Assembly (NCBI GenBank): GCA_900142905.1
Contig: FSRV01000001.1
Location: 2,418,001 to 2,482,000 of the forward strand
DNA from: Burkholderia sp. GAS332
GTDB taxonomy: Bacteria > Pseudomonadota > Gammaproteobacteria > Burkholderiales > Burkholderiaceae
Direction: 5' to 3'
Length of the DNA stretch: 64,000 nt
Shown: positions 55,284 to 64,000 of the stretch, one piece after another
Position numbering within the stretch: position 1 is the stretch's first letter
Layout of the letters: every line of letters starts with the position of its first letter
Program-made: the position numbers and the translations under genes
Notes under the pieces: model-generated
Databases searched by the model: none
What the model was told of the DNA's origin: nothing
What the model saw: only the letters and a program-made list of their open reading frames with translations

Positions 55284-56621
55284 TCAGCGCATTTCGAACA
55301 GTTCCTGATGGAAGTCTTCGACTGCCAGTCCGCGCGCAACCAGGTCCCGCCGTAACGCGCGACCAAAGCCCGCGGGTCCACAGAACCAGACGTCCGCCGA
55401 CATCCACTCGGGCACGATCTCGCAGAGGCGCCTTGCTGTAAGCCGTTTGTCCTTGCCGCTCACCAGTATGTGAAGGCGCACATTCGCGCGCGTCGCAAGC
55501 TGCTCCACTGCGCCGATGAACACCTGGTCCGGCGCCTTGGTGCTGTAGAAAAGATCGACGGCGCGCTCATCCGTATGGCGCACTCGCGCCTGCGACCGTG
55601 CAAGGAAAGGCGTGATGCCGATGCCGCCGGCAATCCAGATTTGTCTCGGCTTGTCGCCGCGAAAGTCGAAGGCGCCGTACGGTCCCTCGACCGTGACCAT
55701 ATCGCCGGGTTTTGCGGTTTCCGGCAAGCTCTGCGTGTAATCGCCGATACCCTTGATATGAAAGCGTAGCTTGCCGTCATCGTGCCATGCGGAAGAAATC
55801 GTGAACGGATGCGGACCTTCGGCGGCATCAAGGGTGACGAAGGCGAACTGCCCGGCAGCATGACCGAACCAGCGGTCCTTCAGTTTGATGACAATCTCCA
55901 GCACCCGATTGTCGCGGTGATGCGTGAGATTGTCGATGACGCCGACCGCTCGCCGCGTGTATCCCACGCAGCGCAGCAGCGAGACGGCGGCAGCCAGCGT
56001 GGCCATGAAGATCAGCAGTCCAATTAACGGAACGATCGCCGTGTTCCAGTAAGCGGGTTTCATCAGTACCACGGCATGAAATGCCAGCGCGAGATACGTG
56101 ACGGTCAGGAGTCGATGGGTCTTGAAGAAGTGGCGGTAGGGGAAGCGCTTCAGCAAGGCGACGATGATGAGCGGCACTGCCGCATAGAACGCCCATTCGC
56201 CCGCGCTTGCGGCGAGTCCGCGATAATTGCTCAGGATATGGGCGATGGCTGACAGCGTGTCGCCCGTAGGCAAATCCGGCTTGTTCGAGGGCCTCTGCAT
56301 CCAGCCGAGGCCGATTAGCCAGTTCGGGGCCTTGACCCAAAGCCAGTGGAGGGTGGAAAACACCAGTGTGCTGATACCCAGCCATTTATGCAGGCGATAT
56401 GTCTTGTCGAGCCCGCCGAGAATCGGCTCCACACTCGTCGGCCGGATCGCCAGAAACATACCGGCACTCATGCAACCGATCGCGAGAATGCCGGTGAGGT
56501 TGATCATCGACAGCTGAAAGGTACGGAATTCATATGGCCTACTCAACACACGATCGGCAAACAGCGAGACCAACGCCAAGCCGGTCAGCAGCACCAGATA
56601 AGCTAGCCTGATGGTCTTCAT
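55284..56621 (-). CDS. Ferric-reductase-like transmembrane flavoprotein
   Basis: 445 residues. The N-terminal half has about six membrane helices with haem-ligand His candidates (RLHKWLG, TLHWLW, FKTHRLL, AFHAVV). The C-terminal half is a ferredoxin-reductase module: FAD site HPFTISSAW, NAD site GGIGITPFLARS, and CGPAGFG near the end. It should pass electrons from NAD(P)H through FAD and haem across the membrane to ferric iron, oxygen or a periplasmic acceptor. The start at ATG 56621 is preceded by GAGGAAT. It is followed by small exported-protein genes upstream on the same strand. Confidence 0.9.
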   Translation of the reverse strand: MKTIRLAYLVLLTGLALVSLFADRVLSRPYEFRTFQLSMINLTGILAIGCMSAGMFLAIRPTSVEPILGGLDKTYRLHKWLGISTLVFSTLHWLWVKAPNWLIGLGWMQRPSNKPDLPTGDTLSAIAHILSNYRGLAASAGEWAFYAAVPLIIVALLKRFPYRHFFKTHRLLTVTYLALAFHAVVLMKPAYWNTAIVPLIGLLIFMATLAAAVSLLRCVGYTRRAVGVIDNLTHHRDNRVLEIVIKLKDRWFGHAAGQFAFVTLDAAEGPHPFTISSAWHDDGKLRFHIKGIGDYTQSLPETAKPGDMVTVEGPYGAFDFRGDKPRQIWIAGGIGITPFLARSQARVRHTDERAVDLFYSTKAPDQVFIGAVEQLATRANVRLHILVSGKDKRLTARRLCEIVPEWMSADVWFCGPAGFGRALRRDLVARGLAVEDFHQELFEMR

Positions 56622-56689
56622 GATGTCGATTCCTCATACTGATGGGTCATTCTCTCGTCTGCTGGTGGTCGGTGCGGTGTGGAGGACGG

Positions 56690-57010
56690 TCATTGATTTC
56701 CAGGCGGCACAACCGTTGCTCGACGCGCCCCGGCAAGCGGTGAGCCATAGCCACCGGATTGCGTGTTGTTGGGCAAGCCGTTTGCCAGTTGTGCACGCGG
56801 ATCGTCAGGGTTCAGCGGTAGTTCACCCGCTTGCCTGGCTCCATGCGTGGGATATTCGCTCCCGAGCGAAGCATTCGGCATTAGCGCAAGGCTATTCTCC
56901 GGCGAATAGACGTCGTCTTGTGCGGAAGGCGGTCGAGCATGAGCGCTCGAGCCGATGGAGAACAAAACCGATCCTGAAATCAGACTGACAAGCAACAGAG
57001 GGTTTTTCAT
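56690..57010 (-). CDS. Small exported protein of unknown function
   Basis: 106 residues from ATG 57010 (GGGAG upstream). A signal peptide (LLLVSLISGSVLFSIGSSAH) ends near AHA. The mature part is Pro-, Asn- and Gly-rich and probably disordered (ELPLNPDDPRAQLANGLPNN). The family was not recognised. It lies upstream of the ferric-reductase-like gene on the same strand and could be co-transcribed. Confidence 0.65.
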   Translation of the reverse strand: MKNPLLLVSLISGSVLFSIGSSAHARPPSAQDDVYSPENSLALMPNASLGSEYPTHGARQAGELPLNPDDPRAQLANGLPNNTQSGGYGSPLAGARRATVVPPGNQ

Positions 57011-57307
57011 CGCGATCTCCCGGCATGGCCGTTGCACGAGGGGCGTGCGTCACGCTCCCCTTTGATTCCCACATATGCGTACTTCGAATCGATGGCACGT
57101 GCAAAACACCGATTAATATAGGATTACTAGATAATTCGCGGGTCAAGCCGGCACTGAGACAGCGGCTCGTTTGGGCGCGTCTGTCGGCAGGCTTACCGAG
57201 GAAGACCGTTCCTGGTTGATGTTTATTCCCGCGTCATACAGGCAGCTTGCGCCAGGTGCGGAGCATGCGAGGCGACGCATCGTGCGCACATCGACGGCCT
57301 GACGAAG

Positions 57308-57643
57308 TCAGTGTCCGAAATCGATCGAGCGCGCAGGAGTCTGCGCGGTTGGCCTCCCTGTTTCGGATGAGCCGTACTGTTGCGTTCCGCCCATGGACTC
57401 GACAGCCCGTTGCTGGTCGATTTGGGCAGCGTTTTGGGCGGCGACTCTCGCCTCCGCAGCCTGAATATCGGCGGGGTAGTTCGCATCGTCTTCAGCCGCC
57501 GGATTGTATCCGGCTTGTTCGAGTCTTTTGAGATCGGCGCGTACCTGTGCTCTGGTAAGTGGGACGGACGCGGACTGCGCAAAAGTCAATGAGGAACTGA
57601 CGAGCGCACTGAGCGTCAACGTCAGCAGGGCGAGTTGTTTCAT
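57308..57643 (-). CDS. DUF4148 exported protein
   Basis: 111 residues from ATG 57643. A signal peptide ending FAQS is followed by the DUF4148 pattern LTRAQVRADLKRLEQAGYNP and NYPADIQAAEARVAAQN. DUF4148 proteins are small exported proteins abundant in Burkholderia relatives, with unknown function. It is similar in type to the protein encoded at 57710. Confidence 0.88.
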   Translation of the reverse strand: MKQLALLTLTLSALVSSSLTFAQSASVPLTRAQVRADLKRLEQAGYNPAAEDDANYPADIQAAEARVAAQNAAQIDQQRAVESMGGTQQYGSSETGRPTAQTPARSIDFGH

Positions 57644-57709
57644 GATCTGGATTCCTTCCAATAAAGGACCGGTTTGCCGGGGAACGAGTGAGACACGGAG
57701 ACATCCGGC

Positions 57710-58054
57710 TCAGGAGCCGCCGAAAAAAATATCGCAGAAGCTAACCGGTCCGACGCAGGCCAGTGAGGCGGATGGAGACGTCTTGCGCTTGATGTGACCG
57801 GCGTCGCTCCTGCCTGTCATTTCGGCGCCCGTACCGCCGTAGTCTTTTTGCTGCTTGAGCCCGGCGGCTTGCTCTTCAGAGATCGGGGCGACGTCGGTGG
57901 GTGATGCGTCGGTGGCAGAATTCAGACCGTTGCTTTCGGCTTCGATCAATTCCTGACGCACTTGCTCTCGGGTCTTTTCTTGAGCCGGCGCGCTGGTGGC
58001 AATCCCTACTCCGGCATAGAGAATCAGGGAAACAATCACGATTCGATTTATCAC
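57710..58054 (-). CDS. DUF4148-like exported protein
   Basis: 114 residues. A signal peptide (MINRIVIVSLILYAGVGIAT) is followed by KTREQVRQELIEAESNGLNS, the DUF4148 start pattern, then a Lys/Gln-rich part (EQAAGLKQQKDYGG). The C-terminal CVGPVSFCDIFFGGS is unusual and contains two Cys. It is on the same strand as its neighbour, 67 bases upstream, suggesting local duplication and divergence. Confidence 0.8.
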   Translation of the reverse strand: MINRIVIVSLILYAGVGIATSAPAQEKTREQVRQELIEAESNGLNSATDASPTDVAPISEEQAAGLKQQKDYGGTGAEMTGRSDAGHIKRKTSPSASLACVGPVSFCDIFFGGS

Positions 58055-59488
58055 TTTAGACTCCTAATTAGACGATGAGAATGAAATGGTGATTCATTTT
58101 TTCCGCGCGCTTCAATGTGAGTGGGCCGAAACGCTGTAGTCGTCACGAGGCCTGCTCACGCAAAGGTATACCTGGGACCGGCGCCGCTTATTCCAACGGC
58201 TTCTATGGTTTTGTACAAAACATGAGGCACTGACGAACGCGTCGCGCAGCGAGTTGCTGCAGCAGGACCATGGCGGCATCGGGTCGTTCCACCACTGACG
58301 ACGTATTCACCGCAGCTGCACGGCGCCACGTCGAGGATCGCCCTTAGCGACGCGGCGCTCCTCTATCAGTTCGATCCGAAGTGGCAGCGTCGAATATCCA
58401 ATGCGTCAGCACGAACGACGGAAGCATTGGACGCGAACTTCGTGCGCTGCACGTGGCACATCGTTGGAATAAACCGGCCCACTCTCCGGTATACCGCTCA
58501 TACGCTGGAAGCGCGGAGGATACGAAGATGGACGACGAGGAGAGGCAAGCAGAGGACGTTCCAAGCCAGTCGCAACGGGATCTCACCGACCATCGCAAGT
58601 CGGGTGAGGAACCATGGCCATCCTTGATTCGGTTGGCGCTAGCATGCTTTGGCCACTGCACAGGTGCGCGCCGCGCCCCATGGTTTGGGACCTGCCGCTG
58701 GAGGCAACTGATCTGCTGGAGCCGTGGATTGCTGAGGGTCGCCCCAGAAGGGCAGCACCACAGACTGAGGCCGACGTCATCGAGCGGGCTCGTCGACGGA
58801 AAAGCTTGGGCGGCGCGGGGCCGAGTGAAATGCTTATGCCATACGGACGGCTCGGGCGATTGTATTGCAATGGGACCGGGAACAGCAACGCTTCGTCATA
58901 CGCCAATCCGCCGGCCGACTCAAGCCCGCGCACGAAAAGCGACGATCAATTTCAGTAATTTCTGAAGAGCTACTGACACCGCCGGAATTCTGCTGATGAA
59001 CAACCACGAGGCCGGAAGACCGGGGCCGGGGCGTGCCGGGATGCGACGGGCCTCGCAAAGGCTGCAGTTCTGTTCCGGCGTAGTGGCTGGCGGCTATTGA
59101 TCGACTTCTCGCAGATAGGCGGTCGTACCCGGCGACTGCCCGACTCTGATACCTGCCGTCGCACCGACGGCGGCTCGACCGGCCGCAATGGTCGAAAGTT
59201 CGCATCCCTCTCCGTCGTTGAAGCGCATGCTCGTGCATCGGATCATGCAATGACCGGTTCTCCTGGTCAAGCGGTCGTGTGAGTAAGGAAAAGCGAGAGG
59301 CTGCTATGGCCAATGAAGCAACGGTCACCCTCGCGAATTGAATGGACGTTCGCTGGGTGGATACGACGTATGACCTTCCAGGCGACGGTACCGGCGAATG
59401 TGGGGCGCAGTGCTGCTGGCTTGTTAGCAGTCGAAGGACTGCACGCTCAACGGGCTCACGGTCGGTCAATCACGGATGGAGGTGTCTC
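58055..59488. other. Long region without a recognised gene
   Basis: About 1.4 kb. Open frames exist on both strands, but none shows a recognisable family, signal peptide or convincing ribosome-binding site, and they overlap each other heavily. Its high density of unrelated frames fits decayed DNA. The ribosome-binding site GGAGG at 59478-59482 serves the next gene. Confidence 0.45.
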
Positions 59489-60109
59489 ATGGACACTAAA
59501 GGTCTGCTCGTCAGGTTGGAAGTCAAGGCCGGCTACGACGACGCCAGGGCGGAAGACGTGCTGCGCTCGGCTCTCGCGAAGGGTTGGGCGGAACCCGCAA
59601 TGACCGCATGGTTCGCGATCAGATTGGGGCGATCGGAGTACGGCATCTTCGACGTGTTTCCAGACGATGCCGGCCGCGAGGCGCATCTGGCGGGGCCAGT
59701 TACACAAGCGCTGTTGGATGCCGGCGGCAGCGTGTTTGCCGGGGCGCTGCAGATTCAGGAGTTCGACGTCCTGGCCGACAAGTTGCCTGCAACATCATCG
59801 GGCGGCCCGGTCACGAAGGCGTTGCTCTTCACGTTCAAGGCAAAGACGGGTCATGAGTCGCAAGTCGCGCAGTTCCTTCGCGACGCGCAAGCACTCGTGG
59901 AGCAGGAACCCAAGACAGTAGCCTGGTTTGCCATCCGCCTTGACGACAGTCACTTCGGCGTCTTTGACGTCTTCCCCGACAACGGCGGTCGGTTTGCGCA
60001 CCTGACGGGTCATGTTCCTCGGGAGCTCGCCAGACATTCGCTGTCATTGCTGGGCAGCGTGCCGGATATCGGAATGCTCGACGTGGTCGACACAAAATGG
60101 GCCAATTAG
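59489..60109 (+). CDS. Tandem ABM-like (antibiotic biosynthesis monooxygenase fold) protein
   Basis: 206 residues. Two repeats of a dimeric alpha-beta barrel domain are visible: residues about 1-95 (LVRLEVKAGYDDARAEDVLR, TAWFAIRLGRSEYGIFDVFP) and about 107-200 (LLFTFKAKTGHESQVAQFLR, VAWFAIRLDDSHFGVFDVFP). Each repeat ends with a helix and short strand. The fold is used for monooxygenases and regulators; no catalytic assignment is possible. GGAGG precedes the ATG by six bases. Confidence 0.85.
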   Translation: MDTKGLLVRLEVKAGYDDARAEDVLRSALAKGWAEPAMTAWFAIRLGRSEYGIFDVFPDDAGREAHLAGPVTQALLDAGGSVFAGALQIQEFDVLADKLPATSSGGPVTKALLFTFKAKTGHESQVAQFLRDAQALVEQEPKTVAWFAIRLDDSHFGVFDVFPDNGGRFAHLTGHVPRELARHSLSLLGSVPDIGMLDVVDTKWAN

Positions 60110-60538
60110 TGGCCCACGCGCCGTTGGCAATATTATCGAGAATCCCGCCGTTGCGGACTTGAACGCGAAGACCTTCGTGTAGGTTGGCTTCGCACTCTTC
60201 ACGCCGCGATCCTCTGCGTAATTGGCATTACGGCAACCTAACGCAACTTGTGAATGTGGTTGCATTGGGGCAGGTGGGCTCACCCGGCCCTGCTCTTATC
60301 ATGTCGTCAGTGGCGTTTGAATGGCGAACAAGTCGTTCGCGCCGAAGCAGGGAAAATATAAGAGCGCAACACCCGGAATAAATCGCGGCTCGCGGGAGTT
60401 ATGTTTGATGGCGGCGCTATCGGTGCCGCATTTGCCATCTCGACTTTAACCCTGACCCAAGTCTGGCGACGGAACGTACAGCGCATCAGCCACTGTCGGT
60501 GTCACCAAACAGAACGTCCAATCCTGCAGGAGTTCAGA
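60110..60538. other. Intergenic region without a recognised gene
   Basis: About 430 bases. It provides the upstream region of a small lipoprotein gene (AGGAG at 60529 or so). Nothing else was seen. Confidence 0.45.
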
Positions 60539-60679
60539 ATGAACAAGTCTCGCATCCTTTCCACTTTATTCATCGTCTTCGCGCTTGCACTTTCGTCTTT
60601 GGCATCCGGCTGCTCGTCGGAAAGTGGCGCGGGTATGTCCAACGCGGGCAGCAGCGGAGGTAGCGTAGGCGGCTACTGA
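60539..60679 (+). CDS. Very small lipoprotein
   Basis: 46 residues. A signal peptide (STLFIVFALALSSLASGC) ends in a lipobox-like LASGC, and the mature part is only about 22 residues, Ser/Gly-rich. AGGAG lies ahead of the ATG. Such mini-lipoproteins are often entericidin- or Lpp-like in size, but the sequence is not diagnostic. Confidence 0.6.
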   Translation: MNKSRILSTLFIVFALALSSLASGCSSESGAGMSNAGSSGGSVGGY

Positions 60680-61147
60680 CCGGTTGCCTGCGCGCCACAG
60701 AAGCGTACGTTACAACGGCAAAACCAGCTTTCCGACAATCTCAACATGGCGCAGCGCCGACTTTGGGAGCAATACGCGGCCGACTGTCCGCAGCAAAGCC
60801 CGATCGCGACGGCGCACGCCAGATGACTTCATGGCCGCAAGCGCGCTCCACACCAGCCAGCGAAGGTGGCACCCGTCAAGGCCTTCCCGGAGCTTCGTGC
60901 CGCTCTTCGATGCGGGAGCGGCCGGCATTTTCCAGATCAAGCGGATTGCCTCGGGCACAGCGTTTCAACGGCCACAAATGTCGCTATCACGATCGCGAGT
61001 GCCAGACGTGTGGTGAATTGCGGCCTGTTGTGTGGGTGGCCGTCGCTCACTTCGTGTCCTCGCGGGGCTGCTACGTGTCGACTGCGGAAGTTCGTGACTT
61101 ACTCCGGGCAACGGGTTCGTGGACGCGCGATGTGCGTGAAGGGATAG
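60680..61147. other. Intergenic region without a recognised gene
   Basis: About 470 bases with short overlapping frames and no recognised pattern. Confidence 0.4.
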
Positions 61148-61312
61148 ATGGTGTACGAGTTTGCTATGGACGATGGTGTGGGCGCCGCAGTGAAACGGCC
61201 GAAGCTGCATTATCCGCGCAACAAGCGGCACGAGGGCATTGTAGCGATTGATTTCGCGGTCGACGCGCTGTACGTCAATGCTCCAGATATGCATGGCGTT
61301 ACTCGGCGCTGA
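61148..61312 (+). CDS. Possible small hypothetical protein
   Basis: 54 codons from ATG 61148. The composition is plausible (MVYEFAMDDGVGAAVKRPKL, HYPRNKRHEGIVAIDFAVDA), but no family is recognised and no clear ribosome-binding site is seen. It may be the end of a decayed gene. Confidence 0.3.
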   Translation: MVYEFAMDDGVGAAVKRPKLHYPRNKRHEGIVAIDFAVDALYVNAPDMHGVTRR

Positions 61313-61327
61313 CCACAATAGTTCGAG

Positions 61328-61684
61328 TCATTGAACCGTGATCGTTTCCTTCACGTCAGGTTGGTCCCCACAAAAGACCTTGTAGATCCCGGGCTTGTCG
61401 AACTTGTACGAAAACGTGTCGTCTTGATCGAGGTCATACGAATGAAAGAGGCCCATGTCAAAGGCGCCTACGTCGTGGACTATCGTGTGCGGCTCCGCAT
61501 CGAGATTCATCCACGTGATCGTCGTTCCGGCCTTGATCGTGGCGGACGAGGGCGAAAACATCAAATTCTTTATTGTCACGAGAGAGTCGCTCGCGCTTTG
61601 TGCGGACGCCGTGACTGTAGCTCCAGACGCTACCAGGCAGAACACGACCGCAAATACGGATTTCGGTAACGAATGATTTTTCAC
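61328..61684 (-). CDS. Exported cupredoxin-like protein with incomplete copper site
   Basis: 118 residues from GTG 61684 (GAGGAG six bases upstream). A signal peptide (VFAVVFCLVASGATVTASAQ) is followed by an amicyanin/plastocyanin-like domain: IKNLMFSPSSATIKAGTTIT, EPHTIVHD (first His), and YKVFCGDQPDVKETITVQ. The Cys ligand is present, but the positions of the second His and the Met read Gln and Val. Type 1 copper binding is therefore doubtful. It lies 17 bases after the metallophosphoesterase-like gene on the same strand, and the two are probably one operon. Confidence 0.85.
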   Translation of the reverse strand: MKNHSLPKSVFAVVFCLVASGATVTASAQSASDSLVTIKNLMFSPSSATIKAGTTITWMNLDAEPHTIVHDVGAFDMGLFHSYDLDQDDTFSYKFDKPGIYKVFCGDQPDVKETITVQ

Positions 61685-61701
61685 AATGATCTCCTCGAAG
61701 C

Positions 61702-62424
61702 TTATGCAGTTGCTGAATCGTGAAGCGGGGCGGCACCGGGATGGCCGGCGAACGAGACGGTCGTCACGCCAAGCATTCCTGGCAACTGGTCGCGCGCAAC
61801 CGTCAGCGGTACCGGGCCTGGGCCATTCCCGGCGGTAGGTAGAGGAAAGGCAATGGAGCGAGCCGTATGGAAGGTGATGTTGCCTTTACCTTTACCTTGG
61901 AGAGATGCATGACGTTGACGATCGACGAATTGAACGCCGTCATGGTCGAAGCTGTAATAGCCTCTGTTATCCGAGGCGTTGCCACAGTGGCAGAAATATT
62001 CCGCGCTGGAATCATCCGTTACGTCGTGCTCGCCCGGGACGGTACGCAGTTCCGGGACCGGTAATTCGAACCGGAGTTGGGATGCGAGGTCGAACTCCTG
62101 AGCTTTCGAGAGGCGGGTGATATCGCCCGTATGAATGGCCAGAGCAGGCTTCGTGGGCATGCTCTTCACGAGATCGATGGTCTGCTTGAGTGCTCCCGAC
62201 ACATCGGGGTTAGCTTCATTGTTGAACCCGATGTGTGTGTCGTTGATCTGCATGAACAACGGTTTGCCTATGTCCACGGACTGTCCCTTCTTTTCCTGCG
62301 CTATGACCAGGTCGATGGGCGTGAGCACGCCGCCGGAAAGCGTGAACAGCGTTCCGAATCCGCCATCGGCCATGCACCTTAAGGCGCTGCGACGTGACGG
62401 ATTGGATTGGTTCTGTGACGACAT
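61702..62424 (-). CDS. Metallophosphoesterase-like protein with internal deletion
   Basis: 240 residues. The N-terminus has a twin-Arg signal (SRRSALRCMADGGFG). Metal motifs are NDTHIGF (DxH), HTGDIT (GDx) and PGEHDV (GNHD type). After SFDHDGVQFV (about residue 167) the sequence jumps to the C-terminal region (ITFHTARSIAFPLPTAGN and VPLTVARDQLPGMLGVTTVS). The part between, which should hold the GHxP and GHxH metal motifs, is missing. A neighbouring frame retains VNVMHLSKVK. The enzyme is probably inactive. Cupredoxin follows 17 bases downstream. Confidence 0.75.
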   Translation of the reverse strand: MSSQNQSNPSRRSALRCMADGGFGTLFTLSGGVLTPIDLVIAQEKKGQSVDIGKPLFMQINDTHIGFNNEANPDVSGALKQTIDLVKSMPTKPALAIHTGDITRLSKAQEFDLASQLRFELPVPELRTVPGEHDVTDDSSAEYFCHCGNASDNRGYYSFDHDGVQFVDRQRHASLQGKGKGNITFHTARSIAFPLPTAGNGPGPVPLTVARDQLPGMLGVTTVSFAGHPGAAPLHDSATA

Positions 62425-62829
62425 CAGATCCTCGCAAGCGAATCAGCAAGCTGAGCGGCCGGACCACGGAGGAAGAAAACGGCGCCTTCAGCAGGGAGTA
62501 CCTGCCCGATTGGAGATTTATTCCCACTACCTGAGCTCGCCAGGCTTGCGAGGTCGCAGAATGTCTGCGGGCTTCCCGGTGTCGGAAGACCGTAGCCGGG
62601 TGTTTGATTGGCTACAAGCCGCCAATGCAAAAAGCTGACGAGGCCACAATAGAAGAGGAACTGGTCTGAAAAATGGGGATATCCGCGGCGTAGCAGCGTG
62701 GGGCGGCCTGACGGCGTGAACGATGGGCACCATCAGTGCAGGAACTCGCCCTCTACGTATCGAACGGACTCCGAATCGACACGATGTAGCAAGGTAGTTA
62801 AGAATGTGCGCATCGAGACGCCAGGGGAG
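62425..62829. other. Intergenic region without a recognised gene
   Basis: About 400 bases between the metallophosphoesterase-like gene and the cyclase remnant. No pattern was recognised. The upstream region of the minus-strand operon should be here. Confidence 0.4.
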
Positions 62830-63716
62830 GAGAAGTTGTCACACATTCCCTATCCTCAATGGTTGCGGCCGGCGGATGTGCGATCGGTCCGGCTGACCAC
62901 GGGACTGGTGGTGTTCACCTACGTGGGCACGTACTTCCAGAATCACTCGCTGGGGAATATCTCGCTCGCATGGATGGAGCGTGATCTGCTTGTGCAGAAA
63001 TCCATCTGACAGGGATGGCTTGGAACGGCCGTGCTGTACTGCGCGCTGGTGACGCATTTCTTCTTTGGTCTGTGGGCTCTGTGCGAACGACGCTCATTGC
63101 ACTGGACTCGAGGTGAAATGGCGCAACTCGTTCTGGCTTTGTGCATACCGCCGCTGCTAGCCAACCATCGCGTGAATACGCGGGTTGCCTTTGCCGAGTT
63201 CGGCCTGAACGAGGGTTACTCGCAGTTGCTGTAGTCGTTCTGGATCTATTCACCGTTCGTCGGCCGTGTGCAACTGATGCTGTTGGTCGTCACCATGGCT
63301 GCATGGGTGTTACGGCATCTGGTTCTGGTTGCGATTTAAACCTTGGTACGGAGCGTGGCGGAGTGTGCTGCTGAGCGCAGCGGTCTGCCTGGCTTCTTGC
63401 AGGGCGGACGGGAAGTGAGAGCGCTGGCGCAAGATCCTGTCTGGCGCACCGCGGCGACCCAGCGGACGGATATCGGAACGGGATTGCAAAATCATTGGCT
63501 CGCCGAGCTGCGCAACGAGCGGTGCGCTGCTGCTGGTGCTCGCCGCACGGCTGGTCTGCGCGACGCGGGAGCGCCGGATCGGACGGCCCTGCGTCCGGTA
63601 TCCGGGCGAGCGAAAAGTATTCGCGCGGCTTGGGTTTTCGGTGCTTGAGGCCAGCCGCATGGTCGGCGTGCCGCTTGCCAGCAGCTGCGGTGGACGCACC
63701 CGATGCACGTTGTGTC
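62830..63716 (+). pseudogene. Adenylate/guanylate-cyclase-type membrane protein remnant with ferredoxin domain
   Basis: One frame reads RSVRLTTGLVVFTYVGTYFQ, NHSLGNISLAWMERDL, QGWLGTAVLYCALVTHFFFG, then TRVAFAEFGLNEGYSQLL and SFWIYSPFVGRVQLMLLVV. It is interrupted by stops at 63007, 63232 and 63337, two at positions where Trp would fit. A frameshift near 63530 leads to a 2Fe-2S motif (ASSCGGRTRCTLCRV). This matches the membrane and ferredoxin parts of cyclase proteins in rhizobia and Burkholderia relatives; the cyclase domain itself is missing, replaced by an IS5-type fragment. Confidence 0.75.
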
Positions 63717-63974
63717 GGGTACGACTCGGAGCCGCATCGTCAGAGGCTTCGCGAGCGCGGCATCAAACCGGTGATTGCCAGGCGCCGCATAGAACACGGC
63801 AGCGGACGGGGCAAATTCCGCTGGGTGGTTGAGAGTACTCACGCATGGCTCCACAACTTTCGTCGTCTTCGCATTCGCTTTGAGCGTCGGGCTGATATTC
63901 ACGAAGCATTCCTCAAACTCGGTTGCTCGCTCGTCTGCTGGAACATCTTCAGACGCACGGAGCAGTCTTTTTGA
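63717..63974 (+). pseudogene. IS5-family transposase, C-terminal fragment
   Basis: The frame encodes GYDSEPHRQRLRERGIKPVI and then RWVVESTHAWLHNFRRLRIR, FERRADIHEAFLKLGCSLVC, a typical IS5-family (IS427-like) C-terminus with the catalytic Glu in VVESTHAW. Its N-terminal two-thirds are missing; the left edge abuts the cyclase remnant. The right end of the element may lie just beyond the stop. Confidence 0.88.
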
Positions 63975-64000
63975 AATGGTCTCTTGGGGACTTGCCTTAT

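Noticed and set aside
58344..58965. Frames of 100-190 codons on both strands
   Set aside because: No family, no signal peptide and no ribosome-binding site; mutually overlapping.

Overview
The window looks like an accessory-rich stretch of a beta-proteobacterial genome, most likely a Burkholderiaceae relative of Paraburkholderia or Caballeronia, perhaps on a second chromosome or megaplasmid. The reasons are high GC, the families present (DUF4148 secreted proteins, PadR-controlled FadH-like reductase, DUF1329 protein, patatin, IorAB-type dehydrogenase) and the many insertion-sequence scars. No rRNA, tRNA or CRISPR array was seen. Identifications rest on motif recognition in the sequence, not on searches.

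Layout. 1-0.85 kb: the 3' part of an IS200/IS605 tnpB with its right-end hairpin. 0.9-8.4 kb: protease plus LuxR regulator, patatin with a 10 x 7-bp repeat after its stop, a two-subunit molybdenum hydroxylase facing an AraC regulator, and a TetR regulator. 8.9-13.5 kb: small exported proteins, a dienelactone hydrolase, a CHRD protein and a cytochrome b561. 13.9-14.5 kb: a vapBC toxin-antitoxin pair. 14.7-22.6 kb: an RND tripartite efflux operon facing a two-component system. 22.6-25.9 kb: PadR facing a dienoyl-CoA-reductase-like flavoenzyme, with twin palindromes between them. 25.9-31.4 kb: an NCS1 permease, aldehyde dehydrogenase, SnoaL-like protein and ureohydrolase facing a LysR regulator, which suggests catabolism of a guanidino compound or other amine. 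32-38.1 kb: a LuxR regulator, a DUF1329 protein and a short-chain dehydrogenase cluster.

38.5-40.6 kb is an IS graveyard (two fragments of an integrase-core transposase and an IS630 remnant). 40.9-50.1 kb is the most unusual part: a Tn7-like transposition module. It has a TnsA-TnsB fusion whose nuclease half is degenerate but whose DDE residues are present, a TnsC-position protein without Walker motifs, a TniQ/TnsC chimera, an intact TniQ, an inverted XRE regulator plus nitrilase-fold protein, a second TniQ, and a decayed second XRE copy with a duplicated 52-bp control region. 50.2-53.1 kb holds toxin-antitoxin-like genes that could be cargo.

53.2-64 kb holds exported small proteins, a ferric-reductase-like flavocytochrome, a tandem ABM-like protein and a cupredoxin. 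It also carries decaying genes: chrB, an internally deleted metallophosphoesterase, an adenylate-cyclase-like gene with in-frame stops, and an IS5-family fragment. The density of remnants indicates a region that repeatedly takes up and loses DNA.
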